A stretch of DNA of 24,087 bases from Pelotomaculum_B sp964543575 (GCA_964543575.1 CAZIYV010000040.1:1-24087); one strand, 5' to 3'; counted from the stretch's first letter, positions 1-8,278 are shown. Notes: generated from the sequence alone by a model not told the origin. Numbers and translations are program-made.

Positions 1-102
1 AAAAAGATTGAACTAAAAAGGCTTTTTAATGATATTTGACCAGTTATGCCCGACAAATATATAATGGTAATGTTAATCAATAGTCTTAACGGGGGTTTTT
101 GG

Positions 103-1026
103 TTGGAACCAGTAATTGCCGCAAAAGGCCTGGTTAAAGAATATAATGGCAAGGCAGCAGTAAAAGGAATAAATTTTATTGTAAAACAGAGAGAATGCTT
201 TGGGATTCTGGGGCCAAACGGCGCCGGAAAATCTTCGATAGCTAAAATGATTTATTGTTTTTCCCCGGTTACCCAGGGAGACCTATTGGTCCTGGGCATG
301 GATGTCAGGGAAAAGCAAAGAAGTATTAAAGAAAGACTGGGTGTGGTTCCCCAGGAAAACAATCTCGACACAGATCTCACAGTACTTGAAAACCTGATTG
401 TATACGGCAGCTTTTTTAAAATTCCCACCCGCACCGTTCAGGAAAAGTCTGAAGAAATGTTAAACTTTTTTGAACTGCTGGATTATAAAAACGAAAAGGT
501 TGACAAGCTTTCGGGAGGCATGAAAAGGAGGCTGACCATTGCCAGGGCGCTGATCAATTCTCCGCAAATATTAATCCTGGACGAGCCGACCACCGGTCTT
601 GACCCGCAGGCCAGGCATCTGGTATGGCAAAGATTAAGGCGGCTAAAAGAGCAGGGGGTTACCCTGCTTTTAACCACCCACTACATGGATGAGGCCGAGC
701 ACCTATGCGACCGCCTGGTGGTAATTGATAACGGAGTGATCTTAGAAGAAGGGCGGCCCAGAGAGCTTGTACAAAAACATATCGGCTATGAGGTTATAGA
801 AATAGGGCGGGGTGCGGAAATTGTTGATGAGATACTTAAGGTTGGCGGAACTGGAATAAAAGGATACAAAATAGTAGGGGATATGCTTTTTGTTTATCCG
901 GAGGACGGTCAAACTCTTATTGACAGGCTGCGGCCAATTTCAGAAAGCTTTTCTCATCAAATGCTGCGTCACGCCAACTTGGAAGATTTGTTTTTGAAGC
1001 TTACCGGAAGGGGGCTGGTGGAATAA
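103..1026 (+). CDS. NodI-like ABC-2 exporter ATP-binding protein
   Basis: Cytoplasmic ATPase that should power the membrane permease encoded next. Counted from an upstream ATG at 46 (326 residues), the motifs are Walker A GPNGAGKS (56-63), Q-loop PQEN (102-105), signature LSGGMKRR (155-162), Walker B ILILDEP with D-loop (175-187) and H-loop TTH (210-212). The C-terminal ~90 residues resemble the extra domain of NodI/drug-export ATPases. I prefer the TTG at 103 (307 residues): a GGGGG ribosome site lies 7 nt upstream and the family similarity starts there, whereas the first 19 residues from the ATG at 46 look non-native. The stop is 2 nt before the permease start, so they are co-translated. 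NodI is named for Nod-factor export, but in Firmicutes such pairs export drugs, lipids or unknown substrates; the substrate here cannot be read from sequence. Confidence 0.9.
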   Translation: MEPVIAAKGLVKEYNGKAAVKGINFIVKQRECFGILGPNGAGKSSIAKMIYCFSPVTQGDLLVLGMDVREKQRSIKERLGVVPQENNLDTDLTVLENLIVYGSFFKIPTRTVQEKSEEMLNFFELLDYKNEKVDKLSGGMKRRLTIARALINSPQILILDEPTTGLDPQARHLVWQRLRRLKEQGVTLLLTTHYMDEAEHLCDRLVVIDNGVILEEGRPRELVQKHIGYEVIEIGRGAEIVDEILKVGGTGIKGYKIVGDMLFVYPEDGQTLIDRLRPISESFSHQMLRHANLEDLFLKLTGRGLVE

Positions 1027-1028
1027 AC

Positions 1029-1799
1029 GTGTACAGGCCCGACCTCTCACCCCTGATCTGGCAAGTCTTCAAGAGGCATTTGCTGGTATACAGCAGAACG
1101 TGGAAAGTAAGTCTTTCATTTATTTTCTTTGAACCGCTTTTTTACCTGGCAGCCTTCGGGTTTGGCCTTGGCGCTTACGCTCAACCCATGGAAGGAGTTT
1201 CTTACGTAAAATACCTGGCGCCAGGACTTATTGCATCATCAGCCATGTTTGCCACCGCTTACGAGTGTACCTACGGTATCTATATCAGGATGGAGTTTCA
1301 AAAAGCCTACCAGGCCATTGTGGCCACTCCAGCCGGAGTTGATGATGTGGTAATGGGTGACATGCTATTTGGAGCGTTTAAATCGGTCTTGTACGGTTTT
1401 GTGATCTTACTGGTAATCACGGCAATAGGTCTGGTTTCGTCACCCTGGGCTCTTTTAGTTCCCCTGGTTCTGGCTTTGTCGGGCTTGATGTTTGCGGCAG
1501 TTTCCGCCACCTGGACAGGCCTGGTCCCTAACATAGATAGTTTCAACTATTTCTTTTCATTAATAATGACACCTCTCTTTCTCCTTTCAGGTGTTTTTTT
1601 TCCACTGACCGATATGCCTGCGATAGTTCAAAAGATAGCCTGGATTAGCCCTCTTTATCACCTGGTTAATATCACGCGCGGCCTGGTCAGCGGCATGGTA
1701 GGCATTTATTTGTTAGAAGACGTGGTTTGGCTTTTAATCGCGGCGATTTTACTTATACCGGCGCCAATATTCTTGCTTCGCCGCCTGATTATAAAATAA
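1029..1799 (+). CDS. NodJ-like ABC-2 type permease
   Basis: Integral membrane partner of the preceding ATPase; 256 residues, about six hydrophobic segments, the usual size and topology for ABC-2 permeases. The stretch LSGVFFPLTDMP followed by a Pro-Leu-His pattern (ISPLYHLVNITRGLV) near residues 190-220 is typical of the NodJ branch. It starts at GTG 1029, just after the ATPase stop, so the two form one exporter. A short helical protein gene follows 12 nt later, suggesting a three-gene unit. Export rather than import is a family inference; no solute-binding protein gene is present. Confidence 0.88.
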   Translation: MYRPDLSPLIWQVFKRHLLVYSRTWKVSLSFIFFEPLFYLAAFGFGLGAYAQPMEGVSYVKYLAPGLIASSAMFATAYECTYGIYIRMEFQKAYQAIVATPAGVDDVVMGDMLFGAFKSVLYGFVILLVITAIGLVSSPWALLVPLVLALSGLMFAAVSATWTGLVPNIDSFNYFFSLIMTPLFLLSGVFFPLTDMPAIVQKIAWISPLYHLVNITRGLVSGMVGIYLLEDVVWLLIAAILLIPAPIFLLRRLIIK

Positions 1800-1811
1800 T
1801 AATACCCGGAG

Positions 1812-2405
1812 GTGTTTATCCTGGACAGAATAAAATCTGCTTATGAGATGGCCATGGAACGTTTTAAACAAAGGAAAGAGATACCACAATCTGAAATTGA
1901 AAGGATGGAACTTGTTCCTGAGGGTCAAGCCCTGGCGGCAAAATATTTGAAAGAAAATGATTTTGATCTGTTATCTGAAGCAGCAAAACACCCGGAGAAC
2001 ATGAGGAATTATATCATTGAAGGCGCCCAGGAAACGTTTATGAGTAATATCCTGATGCCTGCCGACAAAGCTGCCCTTGAAGCAAACAAAAAGGCTATGG
2101 ACGGTCTTCTGCTCATAAAAAGGAACAAAAATGGTATTAAGGAAGCGTTGAGTCAGCTTGAAAACTTATTTCAGTACTATGAGAAAACCATGGAACAGGC
2201 CTTCGGCCAATTCAAAGAAAGATACGCCGCCAAAATGAACGCGTCTTTAAAGGCCATGGAAAAAAGAGCAGGCAAAAAAATCAATGTGGATCCGGAAAAA
2301 CAGCCTGGTTTCAGGGAAGAGTGGATGAGGGCTGTCAGCGGTATAAACAACCAATATGAGCAGTTGCTGAAGGAACAAAAAGATAAGATCAGAGCACTGG
2401 AGTAA
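1812..2405 (+). CDS. Small helical conserved-type protein, unknown function
   Basis: I do not recognise a characterised family with certainty; it recalls short clostridial proteins whose N-termini read like 'KSAYEMAMERF' (possibly DUF6657, uncertain). It is about 195 residues, highly charged, rich in Lys/Glu/Met and almost entirely helical, with probable coiled-coil stretches around residues 85-135 and the C-terminal 40. No signal peptide or membrane segment is seen. The start is problematic: the GTG at 1812 lies inside the GGAGGTG ribosome site (1808-1814). A CTG at 1821 is correctly spaced, about 6 nt after it, and would give a 194-residue protein whose first residues read like the family start. 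It trails the ABC exporter by 12 nt and ends 6 nt before the convergent MFS gene. Confidence 0.75.
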   Translation: MFILDRIKSAYEMAMERFKQRKEIPQSEIERMELVPEGQALAAKYLKENDFDLLSEAAKHPENMRNYIIEGAQETFMSNILMPADKAALEANKKAMDGLLLIKRNKNGIKEALSQLENLFQYYEKTMEQAFGQFKERYAAKMNASLKAMEKRAGKKINVDPEKQPGFREEWMRAVSGINNQYEQLLKEQKDKIRALE

Positions 2406-2411
2406 TTGAAA

Positions 2412-3692
2412 TTAATTTTTCTGCGGTTTTTTGGCGGGCACAGGTCTGAATATAAAAGTGCCAGGCTTTTTTTTGACGCTGCTCTGTATACCGGACAGGA
2501 TGTAAAAAACGGCAGCTGCGGCTAAAGACAGGCCGGCTGAGCCCCAGAACATAAGACCGGTACCTCTGGCCATCAGATAGCCATACAGGGGTGGCCCAAG
2601 GGCAACTCCAAAAAACCTGACGCTTCCATACAGGGAAGTAACCAGACCTCGCTCCTTGCTGGTAGCAGCGCTGGTAATAAGGGTATTTAAACAGGGCAGT
2701 ACCAGCCCTGTACCTATGCCAACCACGGAAACTGCCGCAAAATAAATTATAGCGCCTTTTGCCAGTGGTAAAAAGGCCAGTGCGGCAGTCATAATAATCA
2801 GGCCGGTTATTACCAGGATCTGCATGATCCTTTTTTCTTTCTTTATTACAAAACCTGTTATAAAGGAAGCGGCGCTCATAAATAAAACGGGAATAGCTAA
2901 AACCAGTCCCTTTTGAACACCGTCCAGTCCGTACTGCTGCTCCAGATATTCCGAAAGATAAAACAGCACTCCGAAAAGAATCATCAGCGCAATCGCCCCG
3001 GCCAGGTAAGAGGAGAGGAGCAGGCCTTTTTGTTCTTTGAATACTTTGGCAAAGGACTGTAAATATTGAGGTAATTTTTGGCTGGTTTTTTTAGCAGGTT
3101 CTTTAACCAATAGCCACATTCCTACAACAACCGGAATTACAATAAAGGGGAAAAAGATAAAGGCGGCATACCACGTGATCAGACCTATAGCGGAGCCAAT
3201 GATCGGGCTTACTACCTTGCCCAGGCCGTTGGAAGCTTCAATAGCTCCAAGGGAACGGCTGCGATCTTCCCCTTTAAAAAGATCGCCGCACAGGGCCATA
3301 GCTATAGGCGCCGTCCCAGCCGCGCCAATCCCCTGCAGAATCCTGCCGGTCAGAATCAGGGCAAATGCATTTTGTTTAAAGAAGATCGCGGCAACAGCGG
3401 CAATAATACCTCCAGACCCGTAAATAATCAGTGAGGGTATTATTACCGTTTTACGGCCAAAGCGGTCAGATAAAAAGCCCGCTGCCGGGATGATTATACC
3501 TGCCGGCAGTGAAAACAAAGAAATGATCATACTGACCTGGACAGTACTGAGGTTCAGCGCGTTTTTAATATCGGGGAGAACAGGGATCAGCATGGAGTTG
3601 CCAAGGACCATGATAAACGGTACACCCGCTAAAGCAGCCACAGAAAGCCAGAAGCCTCCCTGGGATTTTTGTGTGTTTGAGTTTTCCGCCAA
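2412..3692 (-). CDS. MFS drug/metabolite efflux transporter
   Basis: Proton-coupled major facilitator of about 426 residues with roughly 12 hydrophobic segments and a loop 2-3 signature GFLSDRFGRKT (motif A of the 12-14 TM drug exporters). GIGAAGTAP and the proline/glycine-rich helix near 'GPPLYGYLMARG' resemble the TetA/Bmr-type efflux branch. The frame is open a further 34 codons upstream, but I choose TTG at 3692 because GGGGGA sits 6 nt before it and the protein then begins LAENSN, directly ahead of the first membrane helix. It ends in a lysine-rich cytoplasmic tail. It converges with the gene at 1812 with no visible terminator between them. The substrate is unknown. Confidence 0.85.
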   Translation of the reverse strand: MAENSNTQKSQGGFWLSVAALAGVPFIMVLGNSMLIPVLPDIKNALNLSTVQVSMIISLFSLPAGIIIPAAGFLSDRFGRKTVIIPSLIIYGSGGIIAAVAAIFFKQNAFALILTGRILQGIGAAGTAPIAMALCGDLFKGEDRSRSLGAIEASNGLGKVVSPIIGSAIGLITWYAAFIFFPFIVIPVVVGMWLLVKEPAKKTSQKLPQYLQSFAKVFKEQKGLLLSSYLAGAIALMILFGVLFYLSEYLEQQYGLDGVQKGLVLAIPVLFMSAASFITGFVIKKEKRIMQILVITGLIIMTAALAFLPLAKGAIIYFAAVSVVGIGTGLVLPCLNTLITSAATSKERGLVTSLYGSVRFFGVALGPPLYGYLMARGTGLMFWGSAGLSLAAAAVFYILSGIQSSVKKKPGTFIFRPVPAKKPQKN

Positions 3693-3903
3693 AAATACTC
3701 CCCCTATAACTTTTATATAAATTACCCCTGTCAGTAAGAAAATAAACGGTTTTACACTGACATTAATGAGAATCTTTTTGGTAATAAGAGGCACTATGCC
3801 ATGGTACTGTTCAATCAGTTAATAAAGGTATATTATAAATAAAAGTGGTTGCCTTAGCCTTTAATTCTTGATATTTTTATATTTTAGCAGGGAGTGTGGA
3901 TAC

Positions 3904-4878
3904 ATGGACAGGGAACTGGCGATGGAGTTGGTTAGGGTAACTGAGGTAGCGGCGCTGGCGTCGGCGCAGTGGATGGGGCGCGGCCGTAAGAACGAAGCCG
4001 ATGAGGCGGCTACGAACGCAATGCGTATGATGTTTGATTCAGTTACCATTAACGGCACGGTAGTGATAGGAGAAGGAGAAATGGATGAGGCGCCTATGCT
4101 TTATATAGGCGAAAAGCTGGGAAACGCCGCGACACCAGAGGTAGATGTGGCTGTAGACCCGCTTGAAGGCACAAACATACTTGCCAAGGGTCTTCCTAAC
4201 GCCATGTCGGTTATAGCAATCGCCGATAGGGGCAACCTTCTGCACGCTCCTGATATGTATATGGAGAAACTTGCGGTAGGACCCAGGGCGGCCGGTCTGG
4301 TGAATCTGGATTCGCCAATTGAAGAAACCCTGGAAATCGTGGCTAAGGCCAATAATAAGAAAGTAAAAGAATGTGTCGTGATGATTTTGGAACGCCCCCG
4401 TCACAAAAAGCTAATCGAGGCTGTTCGCAGGACCGGGGCGAGGGTTAGGCTGATTGGTGATGGTGATGTGAGTTCGGCTATATCTACAGCCTTTGACGAT
4501 ACAGGGATTGATCTTTGTGCCGGTATTGGGGGTGCGCCCGAAGGGGTTATTGCCGCAGCGGCGCTAAAATGCCTGGGCGGTGAAATGCAGGCTCGCCTGG
4601 TGCCGGAAGACGAAAGTGAATACCAAAGATGCGTAAAAATGGGTATAACCGACCCACGGCGCATCTTGAAAATGGAAGACCTGGTAAAAGGAGACGACGC
4701 CATCTTTGCCGCCACCGGCGTTACAGATGGTGAACTTTTAAGGGGAGTCCGCTTTTATGGCGGTGAAAGAGCTGAAACCCATTCTGTGGTAATGCGGGCC
4801 AAGACCGGCACCGTGCGTTTCATAAGGGCGATTCATAATATTGCTAAGAAAACATATCCGATACTGAATAATCTTTAA
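3904..4878 (+). CDS. glpX: Fructose-1,6-bisphosphatase class II
   Basis: Hydrolyses fructose 1,6-bisphosphate to fructose 6-phosphate in gluconeogenesis; metal-dependent and cytoplasmic. From the ATG at 3904 the protein is 324 residues, the normal GlpX length. It carries GEGEMDEAP (56-64) and DPLEGTN (85-91), the metal/phosphate motifs of the lithium-sensitive phosphatase fold, plus GDGD(V) and GIGGAPEGV typical of GlpX. The frame is open 12 codons further upstream, but GGAG at 3891-3894 lies 9 nt before ATG 3904 and the family begins there. It is transcribed divergently from the MFS gene and followed by a clear terminator, so it is probably monocistronic. Some clostridial GlpX proteins also act on sedoheptulose bisphosphate; this cannot be decided here. 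Confidence 0.95.
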   Translation: MDRELAMELVRVTEVAALASAQWMGRGRKNEADEAATNAMRMMFDSVTINGTVVIGEGEMDEAPMLYIGEKLGNAATPEVDVAVDPLEGTNILAKGLPNAMSVIAIADRGNLLHAPDMYMEKLAVGPRAAGLVNLDSPIEETLEIVAKANNKKVKECVVMILERPRHKKLIEAVRRTGARVRLIGDGDVSSAISTAFDDTGIDLCAGIGGAPEGVIAAAALKCLGGEMQARLVPEDESEYQRCVKMGITDPRRILKMEDLVKGDDAIFAATGVTDGELLRGVRFYGGERAETHSVVMRAKTGTVRFIRAIHNIAKKTYPILNNL

Positions 4879-4895
4879 ACAGGTCAAATTTCCGT

Positions 4896-4932
4896 TAAGA
4901 GCGGCAGGTGATCTATCTCTGCCGCTTTTAAT
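4896..4932 (+). terminator. Intrinsic terminator after glpX
   Basis: An inverted repeat AGCGGCAG (4900-4907) and CTGCCGCT (4919-4926) forms an 8-bp GC-rich stem with an 11-nt loop. It can be extended by A-T pairs and is followed by a T-rich run. It lies 18 nt after the glpX stop. Confidence 0.85.
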
Positions 4933-4985
4933 TTACTAAAAGGGAAAACTATGAGTGCCTGATTGCCTGGCGGGAGGGAAGGATC

Positions 4986-5645
4986 TTGGCTGATTTCTTC
5001 AGGTTTGAAAATATTCATTATCAATTAGGATCACCCGGCCGTCATATCAACGTTTCTGCCAGTCTGGCTGAAGGCGGCGTTCTGCTGGTAAAAGGGCCTT
5101 CCGGCGCGGGGAAAACAACCTTGTTAAGGATACTGGCACGGCTTCAGGAGTGTGACAGCGGACAGGTTTACTTTGAGGGCAGAAACTGGCTCTCCATGCC
5201 AGCCCAGTTATGGCGTTCAAGGGTCAATTATAATTCTCAGAAACCAGCTATCTTCAACGGCAGCGTGCTGGAAAACCTGCGCAAACCTTTCGGGTTGAAA
5301 AATAAGAAGGAAGAATTCAACCTGACAGAAGCGAAAATAGGTTTGCAGGCACTATTATTGAGCCAGGATATACTGGGACAGGAGGCGCGTACCCTCTCCG
5401 GCGGTGAAGCGGCGAGAATCGCCTTGCTGCGTTCAGTTTTATTTAAGCCTGACATTTTACTTCTTGACGAGCCAACCGCGTCCCTAGATGATAATTCAGG
5501 TCGTGCGGTAAGTGATTATTTGATAAACTGGGTAAGGCAAAAACCAGGACGCAGTATAGTTATGGTATCACATCAACAAGACTTGACAGAACTTATCGGA
5601 ACAAAAGTTTTGGATATCGCTTTTCTCCCGGAAGAGGTGAATTAG
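4986..5645 (+). CDS. FetA/YbbL-type ABC transporter ATP-binding protein
   Basis: ATPase of the UPF0014-type exporter with the next gene. 219 residues: Walker A GPSGAGKTT (37-45), Q85, a loop reading NYNSQKPAIFNGSVLENLR, signature LSGGE (137-141) and Walker B ILLLDEP (157-163), all intact. The 'PAIFNGSVLENL' segment is characteristic of FetA/YbbL. It starts at TTG 4986 behind an AGGGAAGG ribosome site. Its TAG stop is immediately followed by the permease GTG, so the pair is co-translated. In E. coli FetAB is linked to iron export and oxidative-stress resistance; here that function is inferred from family only. Confidence 0.87.
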   Translation: MADFFRFENIHYQLGSPGRHINVSASLAEGGVLLVKGPSGAGKTTLLRILARLQECDSGQVYFEGRNWLSMPAQLWRSRVNYNSQKPAIFNGSVLENLRKPFGLKNKKEEFNLTEAKIGLQALLLSQDILGQEARTLSGGEAARIALLRSVLFKPDILLLDEPTASLDDNSGRAVSDYLINWVRQKPGRSIVMVSHQQDLTELIGTKVLDIAFLPEEVN

Positions 5646-6455
5646 GTGGACAGCGGGATTATTCCCATTTCCAATTTTCAACTCGGCTTAAGTGTTGTTT
5701 TAGTACTTATCGTGGGCCTGATTTCAGCAGCCTTGAAACTTGAACTGCTTAAGTCCCTGGTATGGGGCACAATAAGAACATTTGTTCAGCTAACCCTTAT
5801 CGGCTATGCGCTCACTTTTATATTTACTGTAAACAACCTGGCGTTCATTATTCTGGTTGTAACCGTGATGTGTTTAATTGCCTCGGGCACTGCCTCAAAA
5901 AGAACTCCCAACGCAGGCAGCTACCCGCTGCTCCTTGGTTTTGTCTCCCTTTGGGTCAGCACTTTTTTGGTAGGTACTATCGTAGTGGTACTGATTATCT
6001 CACCACAGCCTTGGTACTCCCCCAGAATAGTAATCCCAATCTTTGGCATGATCCTGGGGAATTCAATGAACGGCATTGCCCTTTCTCTTGACCGGCTTTT
6101 TTCAGAAGTGAAGTCAAATATATTGGAAATAGAGGCGCTTTTAAGCTTCGGCGCCACGCCCTGGGAAGCTGTCAGGGATTGTGTGAAAGAGGCTCTCCGG
6201 GCCGGCATGACACCAACCATAAATTCACTTATGGTGGTCGGACTGGTTAGCCTGCCTGGCATGATGACCGGTCAAATCCTTGGCGGGGCGGATCCACAGC
6301 AGGCAGTTCGCTACCAGATTGTGGTGATGCTGATGATCGCGGCGGCAGTTGCCATAGGATGTTTACTATTAATTCTGTTGTCTTATAAAAAACTGTTTAC
6401 CAGGGAGGACGCAATCTCTCCAAATATATTTACTGTCATGAACAGTAAAAGATAA
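5646..6455 (+). CDS. FetB/YbbM-type (UPF0014) ABC permease
   Basis: Membrane half of the FetA-like ABC system; 269 residues, close to the 259 of E. coli FetB, with about seven hydrophobic segments. The diagnostic stretch GMILGNSMNGIALSLDRL lies near residues 136-153, and the conserved 'EALLSFGATPWEAV' coupling segment follows at about residue 163. MVVGLVSLPGMMTGQILGG, also a family hallmark, sits near 197-215. It starts at GTG 5646 directly after the ATPase stop. Family knowledge suggests metal (iron) export; no metal-responsive operator was recognised upstream. Confidence 0.88.
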   Translation: MDSGIIPISNFQLGLSVVLVLIVGLISAALKLELLKSLVWGTIRTFVQLTLIGYALTFIFTVNNLAFIILVVTVMCLIASGTASKRTPNAGSYPLLLGFVSLWVSTFLVGTIVVVLIISPQPWYSPRIVIPIFGMILGNSMNGIALSLDRLFSEVKSNILEIEALLSFGATPWEAVRDCVKEALRAGMTPTINSLMVVGLVSLPGMMTGQILGGADPQQAVRYQIVVMLMIAAAVAIGCLLLILLSYKKLFTREDAISPNIFTVMNSKR

Positions 6456-6537
6456 AACAGGTTGCCTGCTGCACTTACATATGATAATTTAAGGGCAAGA
6501 GAGACAGTCAGAAGTCGTTTGACAGGAAGGAGTTTAA

Positions 6538-7326
6538 ATGGATTATACTTTGATCAGCAACCACATTGTGTTCGACATTGACGAAATATTAGAAATGCTT
6601 GAAGAATATTTGGAAGAATATCTGCTGCTGGAGAGATATTTTGAGGACCAATTGGTTGAGTCCAGTATAATTTATCTGGAAGATATTGAAGTGGAATACG
6701 ACCCGGGTGACTTTAGTAAATTTTTTAAACAAAAATACCTCAAAGAAGAAATTGAAGATGAAGAGTTTGCACAGCTCTTAAGGAATAATTTCGCATCTGG
6801 ATTTTTTATCAATGGTTCTTTGATGGAGATTGAAATTCATAATGGACGTATTGTTTGTCTTGTGGGTAACAGGGGAGAGCTTATTTTAAGAACTGGACCA
6901 GAGAGCTACGTTTTCTCGCCTTTATTTAAACTAGCCATACAACCGGAAAAAGCTGAAATACTAATGAACGCGGTTATATCAGCTTTTAAGAAAAACCACG
7001 AAAATATTACCGGTGATAAATTAAATGTGGAGTCCTTTTCAATGATCTCAGGCGTATGCCTCATGGCCCTGGCTAAAATTAATGAACTGCCGGCTAACAA
7101 CTATGAGCTCAATCTATCGCACGATGAAATGCTGCTTTTCGGACTGGCCTTAAATCTTGCCGGTGAAAATGGGGACAAAGAAACACAAATGGTAACCAGG
7201 CTTATTATGGAGCAGATTAAAAAATATTTTCCAGAGATCGAACATATTTCACCGGAAAGTTTTGAATCGCCTCCCAGGATGGGGCAGATCCTTGACTTCA
7301 AAAAGCCAGATAATGATAGGAAATAA
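6538..7326 (+). CDS. Unrecognised acidic cytoplasmic protein
   Basis: 262 residues, not recognised. The first ~45 residues are strongly acidic and amphipathic (repeated EEYLEEYLLLERYF-like pattern), suggesting a helical hairpin or coiled coil. The middle part (about 90-130) looks like short beta strands, and 'MEIEIHNGRIVCLVGNRGEL' could be a small barrel. The C-terminal 100 residues are helical and end in a polar, charged tail. There is no signal peptide, membrane segment or metal motif. ATG 6538 follows GGAAGGAG at good spacing. It ends 11 nt before the universal stress protein gene and is probably co-transcribed with it. Confidence 0.8.
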   Translation: MDYTLISNHIVFDIDEILEMLEEYLEEYLLLERYFEDQLVESSIIYLEDIEVEYDPGDFSKFFKQKYLKEEIEDEEFAQLLRNNFASGFFINGSLMEIEIHNGRIVCLVGNRGELILRTGPESYVFSPLFKLAIQPEKAEILMNAVISAFKKNHENITGDKLNVESFSMISGVCLMALAKINELPANNYELNLSHDEMLLFGLALNLAGENGDKETQMVTRLIMEQIKKYFPEIEHISPESFESPPRMGQILDFKKPDNDRK

Positions 7327-7337
7327 GGAAAGGGAAG

Positions 7338-7751
7338 ATGAAAATGTATAAAAAAATTCTTATTCCTATAGATGGTTCGGAAAAATCTCTGCAGGCGGCC
7401 CGCCATGGAGCGAATCTTGCATCAAAAATAGGGGCCTCAGTTACGCTGTTTAACGTTCTGCCAGCAATGCCTGTCGATGTGCGCAGCATGGTCATAAATA
7501 AGATTAATGCCCAGGGGGAGGAAATCTTAAAGAAGGTGTCCCAAGAATTAGCCGGATTTGACGCCCCGGTGGATACAGAAATGATTATAGGGCACCCAGC
7601 CGAGGCAATCTGCAAAAAAGCAAAAGCCGGAAGATATGATTTAATAATAATGGGGAGCAGGGGACTGAGCGGTGTAAAGGGTTACTTGATGGGCAGCGTA
7701 AGCATTGCTGTGACTACACACGCTGCTTGCCCCGTATTGATATTTCGCTGA
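7338..7751 (+). CDS. Universal stress protein, UspA family
   Basis: Small cytoplasmic alpha/beta protein of 137 residues, the standard single-domain Usp length. It opens with KKILIPIDGSEKS and ends with the nucleotide-binding motif G-x2-G-x9-G-S, seen as GSRG, nine residues, then GS near residues 108-122. This places it with the ATP-binding (MJ0577-like) rather than the non-binding branch. Two starts are possible, ATG 7338 and ATG 7344; the second gives the commonest family start, MYKKIL. It lies 11 nt after the unknown acidic protein and before a strong bidirectional terminator. Confidence 0.92.
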   Translation: MKMYKKILIPIDGSEKSLQAARHGANLASKIGASVTLFNVLPAMPVDVRSMVINKINAQGEEILKKVSQELAGFDAPVDTEMIIGHPAEAICKKAKAGRYDLIIMGSRGLSGVKGYLMGSVSIAVTTHAACPVLIFR

Positions 7752-7775
7752 TAGCTGAAGATATGTACTAAAAGT

Positions 7776-7818
7776 TTAAACTCCCGCTGCGGCTGTCCCG
7801 CGGCGGGAGTTTAATTTC
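7776..7818. terminator. Bidirectional hairpin terminator
   Basis: TTAAACTCCCGC (7776-7787) pairs perfectly with GCGGGAGTTTAA (7803-7814). Inner GCGG/CCGC pairing leaves a 5-nt loop, so the stem is about 17 bp with one G-T pair. A/T runs on both flanks allow it to serve the usp gene on the plus strand and the convergent 7821-8102 gene on the minus strand. Its outer arms recur at 17057-17097. Confidence 0.88.
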
Positions 7819-7820
7819 GG

Positions 7821-8102
7821 TTATGGTTGGAATTCCATTACCATGCGGATAATATTTTTGTTTAGTGATATGAACTCCACACGGTAAAACTCCTTGTCTC
7901 TTTCAAGGTTATAAATTACCGCGTTGGTAAGTGGTATAAATTGAGAGGTTGAGTTCAGCAAATCAAGCAGCCGCAGGGCGGGGAAACTATGAGCGTCGCC
8001 TTCGATTCTATGTGTGTCTGTTATTATAATTACTCTGCTGCTAACTTTTTCAATGTGTTTTTCCGGTGAGGTTTTTAATATGTTTTTTTGTTTTCCATCC
8101 AT
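7821..8102 (-). CDS. Small conserved-type protein (DUF6812-like?)
   Basis: 93 residues. After a polar N-terminus of about 20 residues there is a compact strand-rich domain reading RVIIITDTHRIEGDAHSF, then a helix with RLLDLLNSTSQFIPLT, then NAVIYNL and a strand VEFISLNKNIIRMVME. The pattern 'sense a ligand-like TDTHRIEG, then DLLN' reminds me of a short Firmicutes family (possibly DUF6812), but this is from memory and not secure; the function is unknown. ATG 8102 has AGGGG about 8 nt upstream. It is convergent with usp and divergent from the acetyltransferase. Confidence 0.75.
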   Translation of the reverse strand: MDGKQKNILKTSPEKHIEKVSSRVIIITDTHRIEGDAHSFPALRLLDLLNSTSQFIPLTNAVIYNLERDKEFYRVEFISLNKNIIRMVMEFQP

Positions 8103-8159
8103 TTTTATTACCCCTGCTTTTATATTATATTTATTCAGACTTTACCAATATATATATCG

Positions 8160-8171
8160 GACACGCGTGTC
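8160..8171. promoter_or_regulatory. Perfect 12-bp palindrome, possible operator
   Basis: GACACGCGTGTC is a perfect inverted repeat and stands out as GC-rich in AT-rich DNA between two divergent genes. It ends 1 nt before a TTGACT -35-like hexamer. A repressor or activator site is the natural reading; the regulator is unknown. Confidence 0.45.
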
Positions 8172-8172
8172 A

Positions 8173-8207
8173 TTGACTTGACCCGGTTAAACCTGTAATC
8201 TTTTAAT
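8173..8207 (+). promoter_or_regulatory. Candidate promoter for the GNAT gene
   Basis: Two overlapping -35-like hexamers are present, TTGACT (8173-8178) and TTGACC (8178-8183). Matching -10 candidates are TGTAAT (8194-8199, 15-nt spacer) and TTTAAT (8202-8207, 18-nt spacer). Neither pair is ideal, so the exact promoter is uncertain. Confidence 0.4.
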
Positions 8208-8234
8208 AATCACTGAGTTATGGAGTGAAAAAAT

Positions 8235-8273
8235 ATGTATACAGTTAATGGCATCCATTTAACTGACGGGTGA
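8235..8273 (+). CDS. Possible 12-residue leader peptide
   Basis: ATG at 8235, preceded by GGAG (8222-8225) at 9-nt spacing, opens a 12-codon frame MYTVNGIHLTDG ending at TGA 8271-8273. Its end overlaps the ribosome site of the acetyltransferase, which starts 5 nt later in another frame. An imperfect inverted repeat (8242-8251 with 8255-8265) lies inside it. Translation of the leader could open that hairpin and couple to the acetyltransferase. The peptide shows no run of one amino acid, so classical attenuation is not indicated. Confidence 0.3.
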   Translation: MYTVNGIHLTDG

Positions 8274-8278
8274 TTTTT

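Noticed and set aside
4039..4404. Long minus-strand frame inside glpX
   Set aside because: It lies wholly opposite a well-supported glpX with intact motifs; no ribosome site or family resemblance. It is a codon-bias shadow.
6519..6524. TTGACA near the unknown acidic protein gene
   Set aside because: It lies only 14 nt before the start codon and overlaps the ribosome site region, so it cannot act as a -35 for this gene.
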